Assembly (NCBI RefSeq): GCF_035083965.1
Contig: NC_089732.1
Location: 6,325,383 to 6,389,382 of the forward strand
DNA length: 64,000 bases
Origin: Branchiostoma lanceolatum
Taxonomy: Eukaryota > Chordata > Leptocardii > Amphioxiformes > Branchiostomatidae
Reading direction: 5' to 3'
A program made the translations under genes and the position numbers. The notes below the pieces were generated by a model, which was given only the letters and a program-made list of their open reading frames with translations, made no database searches and had not been told where the DNA came from. Position 1 is the first letter of the stretch, and each line of letters opens with the position of its first letter. Below, piece after piece: positions 58,801 through 64,000 of this stretch.

Positions 58801-61800
58801 CCTACACCGCTTGTTCGGACAACTGTGGTTTCTGCTTGCTTGTAATTGTGAATTTTGTGTGCTTCTTTTTGCGCTGTCGGTTCCCGTGTACTACGCGTGC
58901 GGCTTGTTTTCGGCCCGTTTCTTTGCGTAGCTAGTTAACGTTTCCCGACTGTTTGTGTGCCGTACGAGTGTTGTTGCTTTTCCTGTTCTACCAAATTCTT
59001 TGTCCTGCTGTTTTGGCTACAGTTTTCTGCATATTTTCCGTTTTCCAGCTGTGTTACTAGTGGCGTGGGTTTCGCGTCCGTTTTTTCACACTGCATAATT
59101 GATTGGACCTTGCCGACATCGCAGTCCGTCTCTAGAGTCCCGCTGTGCGCCTTTCGGGCCATTGTTTTGCCAAGAAGACCGCTCTCCCGGACGCCTTGAC
59201 TTGCAAATGGATATACCGTTGTTGTCAGTTTTCTGTGTCCTACTCCATAAATTATTCTTTCACTATCGTTTGCTCAAAATCTCGTCTGTGTTTTTAGACC
59301 TATTCTGTTTTGGCTCCCCGTTTTGTAGTACCCATTTCTGTTTGGCTTTTTTTATTTTTGTACCATCATGGCGGCCGCCAAAACTAATGCCCCGGAGATT
59401 GATTTCGGTCCTTCTTCTACGGCCCCATTCCTGCTTCGTCACCGGCGATGGCTACCCACCCCACGTCTTACTCCGAAGAGCTCCTGGCTCCCCGGTTTCT
59501 CTGCGTCTATCTAAGGCGGATGTACAGCCGCACACAGGACCCGTTCCACTACCGCAGCGACACCCAGGCTTTGCGGCAAAAGCGCAGCGAGACCCCGCAG
59601 CAATTGGAACTGAGAGTGCGCCAGGCGGTCGCTCTAGCCTTAACCTCCTTGCTCTAGCCTACCCCGGAGCCGACCAGCGCACGCGCGACGACTACGGCGT
59701 GCAGGTTTTCCTGGACAATTTAGCCATAGATGACCTTAACCTCGCAATGGATAACCTTAGTGGTAACCTCCATTAACACTAAAATTATTTCCTTCCTTCC
59801 ACGAATTCAACCACCTGCACCAACATCTGAGGGCGCAGAGCAAGCTGCTAGAGGAGGACGGAAGGCTGAGGCGGTCAAGAGAAAGAAAATGATGGTATGT
59901 GTATTAATCTATTAAAATTAACAGATTGAAGGGATGGGTTAGGCGATTGTTCAAGTGGCTTTGTGCATGGCATCCACATGTTAGGGTATCATGAAGTTCA
60001 AGAAAACCTGGTATGCAACTGACACTAAAGTAGAACTATCTGACTAGTTTCTTTTTTATAAAACCAAATTCCAAAAGAAAGCTGTAATATTTATCAGGCA
60101 TTTATGCATATTTTGCGTGTTTTCGAATTTTCTATCCAAGATCTAACATTCTATCTAAATTACAAGTGATCATTGGAAACAACGTTTATGAAAACTATTA
60201 GTCATGAAAAATGCATTTCCTACCAAGACTGGCTACATTTTGCCGGCTATATTTAGAATGGTAAAGTAATATGTATCTTGTTTTTTTAATAACGCGGCGG
60301 TTTGTGTTAAAAATCCCCCTATGATGATATTGGTTTGTGTCCTTCAAAATCGTTTATTGCAGTGTAGCCCTGCCCAGGTGCCCGCCATGCTTAATAACAA
60401 GATTTTTTCTGTACCCACTCAGCTGTTCAAGTCCCGAGTTCGGGTGGCAGGGGACGTCTTGGACAGAGAAGAATACGACTACCTGAAGTCATCAGGACAG
60501 GTTTACATGTCCGATGAAGTCAGCGATGAGGATGACAAGTCATCGGTGTGGGTCCAGCCACCCGCCTGGCGGGCGGACAAGTTAACGGACATAACGCGAA
60601 GGTGCCAGCCGGTCCTAGACCAGAATAGGAGAGACAGGCGCCTGCCCTTCTCCAACAAAGAGAGAAAGCAAGGGGAGGAGTTTACAGACAGATGTCCACC
60701 ATCCAGCGGGCTGCACAGCCACACCTCATGACTGTGGCCTCCCAGGAAGAGGAAGGCGCGGAGGGAGAGGAACGCGTAGAGGGAGAAGAACGCACAGAGG
60801 GAGAGGAAGACACGGAGGAAGAGGAAGACAGCGACTGAAGCTAGGAGTTGTGATGATGACTGATGACTGGTTTATACAACTTATAAAACAAACCACATGG
60901 CAGCCCTAGGGTTGGATTGGTACTTGGTAGGCTTGTTGACAAAAGGCTAGCTTTTTTTTACATACATTATATAAGAAGCACATACAGTGGCATACTTCAT
61001 CATTAAAACGTCACATTCCACTATTTACTATCACTGCTTAGTAAGTTGACCCTATAGTACGTAGATATGACTTTTTGTATATCTCACAGTGTTGGCTTTA
61101 AAAGTTTGTTGAAGTCGGTTTTTACTATCGTAGTTTAGCAAGTTGACCCGTAGTACGTAGATAAGCCTTTTTTGTATATCTCACAGTGTTGGCTTTAAAT
61201 GTTTGTTGTAGTCGGTTACTCGAGCGAGTCTTTCACGACACAGTGGGAACCAGTCCCTGAAGGTCGGGGATCTCAGTCGAGAGAGTGCAAAGTTTCTGCA
61301 TAGTTCCTCACGTCTTTGTGATAGTGGTGTTAGTGAGAGTTCTCCAATACAACTTGCATTTGATGATACTTCTGTTTTGCATTCGTGTATTGATTTGCCT
61401 AAATCTTTGGTGTGGTACTTCTGTTATTCTTAGTTCGTGCAGTATATTCGTCTATGTGTAAAGAGTTAGGAATTCAAAACATATTATACTGTATTAGGAT
61501 CATTTTCTCTCCCAAATAGTCTGAAAATGTAACGCCTAATAGAGTTTCTGAAAGGAGAAGTGTTACGGTCCGATTCTCGGTTCCGAATATCCTAGTTATA
61601 TGTAAACTTTCCGGAGCGTAACAGCCCGAACGCGCGGTCAGAAGTTAGGTCATTTTCTGAACGCATTTCGTCTTAAATGAGTCCGAAACTGGAAGTCCGG
61701 ATATTATGAAGAGCACTGTGGTCCCGTTCTTGACTACGGAAATAATCCGAAAACGTGAGGAAGTTGAGTTGTTTTTTTGTCCGGATATATCCGAAAACGT

Positions 61801-64000
61801 TACCAATTCGGACGTATACGTACCTAAAAATATCCGGACATCACCATCTTTCGCTTTCGGGCGTTACTATGAATCCGGATATGAGGAGTAGTGTTACGGT
61901 CCGATTCTTGGTCCCGAATATCCTTAGTATATGCAATTTCCCGGTGTGTAACAGCTCCGAACGCGGTCAGAAAATATGTCATATTCGGAACGAGTTTTGT
62001 CCCAAATGACTCAAAAAATGGCCAATTACTGGAAATCCGGATATGAGAAATAGTATTATGTTCCCATTTTGGATTCCGAATATTTTCAGCATTTGCTATC
62101 TTTCCGGAGGTTTATTCCTCCGAACTGTGTCCGAAATTATGACATATTCAGAACGTGTTTTGTCTTAAATGAGTCCGAAAATGTCCCATTACTGGAAATC
62201 CGGATATGAGAAATAGTATTATGTTCCCATTCTGGACTTGAATATTTTCAGCATTTGCTATCTTTCCGGAGGGTTATTCCTCCGAACTGGGTCCGAAATT
62301 ATGACATATTCGGAACGTGTTTTGTCTTAAATGAGTCCGAAAATGTCCCATTACTGGAAATCCGGATATGAGAAATAGTATTATGTTCCCATTCTGGACT
62401 TGAATATTTTCAGCATTTGCTATCTTTCCGGAGGGTTATTCCTCCGAACTGGGTCCGAAATTATGACATATTCGGAACGTGTTTTGTCTTAAATGAGTCC
62501 GAAAATGTCCCATTACTGGAAATCCGGATATGAGAAATAGTAAAATGTTCCCATTCTGGACTTGAATATTATCCAAACACGTAGGGGCGTATCGTCCGGA
62601 TATTGCCCGGATATGTCCGAAAACGTTCCCAGTCCGGACGTATACAAACTTTGAAATGTCCGGAAATAACCCCCTTTCGCATAGTGCCAGGCATGGCTAC
62701 CCGTACGTCTTCACACCCGAGGATGACACAACAGCCTCTCCTGAAGGGTGTGCTGTCGCCGTGCGGAAAGTAGTACGCGAGGTGCTGGAGAAGAACAAGA
62801 ATGGGGCGGTACTGTTTCGTGGTCTGCCCCTGCAGACTGCCGAAGATTTCTCCCGTGTAGTCAATAACATGGGGCTGAAGTTAATGCGTTATGAAGGGGG
62901 GGATGGAGTCAGGACTGAGATTGCGAAAGCAGTGTACACAGCGAGCGACGAGCCGCCCGAGTTTTGTATCGAACCCCACAATGAGCTGTCCTATTCTTCG
63001 CACTTCCCTGAGAAGGTAAGTAGAACGAAATGTATAAACTCTCCAGAGAACAGCTAATATAAACCAAGTCTTCGAACGTGTCCTTGTTTTAATGGTTTTA
63101 CGTCTCATTAGCTTTTTTTGTATTATAGGCTACCTTTTAAGTCTTGTTTGGTATTCATTCACAACATGTCTTCGGAAACGGACATTAGGTATGCCGCATT
63201 GAACAAAATAGATTACTTTGCGGATTTTCAGGTAATATTTTTCTGCCTGGACCCTCCGTCTCCTGGTGCTGGTGGTGAGACTGTGATCGCAGACGTGCGG
63301 GAAATCCTGCCTCGTCTGGACAAGGACGTCGTGGACACGTTTGAGAAGCTCGGAGTGATGTACTGGCATCACCTGCCCACCCATTCTCCTGGAGCATACC
63401 TCTCATGGCAAAAGGTACAACCTTTTTATTATTTGATTTCATTAAATCACTTGCACTAAACATCAAATCAACAAGAGAATCACATTTTCCCTTCAGTATG
63501 TTTGACCTTTCTGTATTTCTACGATATACATCTTCAGGCGTTCCTGACGGAGGACAGGGCTGCTGTAGATAAGCATATGATAGAGAATGATACCAGCTGG
63601 AGGTGGGAAGATGGCAACATATCATGGTGGATCACACTGCCCTCCATGTTTAGATACAGAGGTTAGGATACATTCAATATATAAAAGTGTGGGCGGAGAG
63701 GTCTGTTGTTCGTGATGTAAAAATCTTGTGACGTTTGATTCTGCTGTACATCACATGAGACTCAGTTTGTAACAGCCATCCGAGAAACGTAGGCAATGCA
63801 TCCTAACATCCGGCGTCATCTATTTTCCAGGACAGAAACTGTGGTTTTGCTGCGTCCATGGAAATAACGCATCATTCTTAAAGGCCCACCCCCTGTGGTT
63901 CGACAAGGATCTCCCCAACCACCACTTTCCCTTCACCACCTACTACGGAGACGGCACCGACATTGAGGCAGAAGTTCTCCAGCATATCCGCGATGTTCAC
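55836..64000 (+). CDS. TauD/TfdA-type dioxygenase C, exon 1 split by a transposon and 3' end outside window
   Basis: A plus-strand copy of the A/B genes: exon 1 in two parts, 55836-56082 and 62687-63015, then exons 63232-63414, 63538-63661 and 63831 to beyond 64000. The left part runs from MAAILVTAYRCG to NYPEFLKPP. A 6.6 kb CACTA element follows, and then the frame resumes at GYPYVFTPEDD. If the element and one CCA are left out, the codons read KPPRHGYP, where A has KPPKDGYP, so the frame is kept. The HNE motif (IEPHNELSYSSHF), GGETVIADV and all visible splice sites are intact. The allele in this sequence probably makes no full enzyme, because the frame stops a few codons into the element (LCERG), but the otherwise clean state points to a recent insertion. 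Confidence 0.85.
57388..57510 (+). other. Possible exon inside the CACTA element
   Basis: A short frame (MRQFDLMRPYHACLEQSKPD start) reaches a good donor, GAACTG/GTAAGT, near 57514. A second frame at 57657-57956 has KLKQKPGWYYWAGPGNSPGV. I recognise neither. They may be remnants of an element gene or chance frames. Confidence 0.25.
58190..58262. repeat. Small inverted repeat inside the CACTA element
   Basis: GACGATCCTGGTCAGCAGT, a short spacer, ACTGCTGACAGGATCATCC and a further CTGTCAGC form overlapping inverted copies. No function is evident. Confidence 0.6.
59500..59750 (+). other. Possible gag-like fossil fragment (Ty3-type LTR kin)
   Basis: Short stretches such as YPGADQRTRDDYGVQVFL recall the capsid-region consensus of Ty3-type gag proteins. 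It is a broken fragment of a few hundred bases inside the CACTA element. No long terminal repeats or other parts are seen nearby. The resemblance is weak. Confidence 0.25.
59730..60731 (+). CDS. Accessory reading frame of the CACTA element
   Basis: A frame ending at donor ATG/GTATGT (59894) can join in phase 0 to an exon from 60363 (acceptor TTATTGCAG). The joined product has a Lys/Arg-rich stretch (RGGRKAEAVKRKKMM), then VLDREEYDYLKSSGQVYMSD, EVSDEDDKSSVW and PPAWRADKLTDITRRC. The acidic patch followed by WR and a basic helix recalls small uncharacterised proteins carried by DNA transposons of marine animals; this is from memory. It is followed by a Glu-rich segment. It is not a transposase. 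The upstream start is not resolved. Confidence 0.4.
62039..62545. repeat. 162-bp subterminal tandem repeats of the CACTA element
   Basis: CGGATATGAGAAATAGTA recurs at about 62039, 62201, 62362 and 62524, a spacing of 161-162 bases. Each unit has TCCGGAGG, TCCGAACT and GTCCGAAA. More diverged units precede them from about 61690. Such repeats are the usual binding sites for CACTA-encoded proteins. Confidence 0.85.

Larger units (their letters stand above)
56083..62686. mobile_element. CACTA-type (EnSpm/CMC) DNA transposon, 6604 bp
   Basis: The left end CACTATGCGAAAGGGG is the inverted match of CCCCTTTCGCATAGTG at the right. A CCA precedes (56080-56082) and follows (62687-62689) the element, a 3-bp target duplication as expected for CACTA elements. 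About 900 bases at each end are rich in TCCGGA and TCCGAA motifs. The right side carries about four tandem units of 162 bp (62039-62545). Inside are small reading frames but no recognised transposase, so it is probably non-autonomous or carries unusual genes. It sits within exon 1 of dioxygenase C. Confidence 0.88.

Noticed and set aside
59099-59776. 225-codon frame as a host gene
   Set aside because: It lies inside the transposon, its first half is low complexity, and it has no recognisable host domain; only a weak fossil-like similarity near its end was noted.
62039-62545. CRISPR-like array
   Set aside because: The repeats are long, contiguous and without unique spacers; they are transposon subterminal repeats in a eukaryotic genome.

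Overview
The window looks like chordate nuclear DNA, most likely an amphioxus (Branchiostoma). That is an inference from gene content, not a database match. The genes are intron-rich with GT-AG introns. They include gp130-like cytokine receptors with long fibronectin-III (FN3) ectodomains, vertebrate-type membrane-anchored tyrosinases, and a small cluster of TauD-type dioxygenases. The spaces between are full of short terminal-inverted-repeat elements. Exon limits were set by splice signals, codon phase and agreement between paralogues.

Layout. (1) 793-8812 (+): the 3' part of a gp130/Domeless-like class I cytokine receptor whose 5' end lies before the window. (2) 11820-19892 (+): a second, apparently complete tandem paralogue (13 exons, 697 aa). 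(3) 20206-23150: a 3 kb fold-back element. (4) 23990-27995 (-) and 30001-35144 (+): two seven-exon tyrosinases arranged head to head across about 2 kb, both with all six copper histidines; parts are almost identical and parts are diverged, as after gene conversion. (5) 37794-44725 (+): a two-exon gene resembling the LURAP1 adaptor family. (6) about 45755-46325 (-): a LINE 3' end. (7) 46975-50244 (-) and 51599-53973 (-): two complete five-exon TauD/TfdA dioxygenases, a solitary broken last exon at 55039-55187 (-), and an inverted copy from 55836 (+) that runs off the window end.

The most striking event is in the last gene. Its first exon is split by a 6.6 kb CACTA-type DNA transposon (56083-62686) with matching CACTATGCG ends, a CCA target duplication and TCCGGA-rich subterminal repeats. 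The coding sequence on both sides is intact, so the insertion looks recent. A Penelope-like fragment with a 10-bp target duplication lies between the first two dioxygenases.

How the genes may work. The receptors have a WSXWS-like motif, a transmembrane helix, a Box 1 (JAK-binding) motif and tails with repeated tyrosine modules (YSKL, YSKV, YLKV). No YxxQ STAT3-type site is visible; the modules look more like SHP2/ITIM-type docking sites. The tyrosinases should act in melanin synthesis, and two CAYGTG boxes lie between them. The dioxygenases probably act on small molecules in mitochondria; their substrate is unknown.
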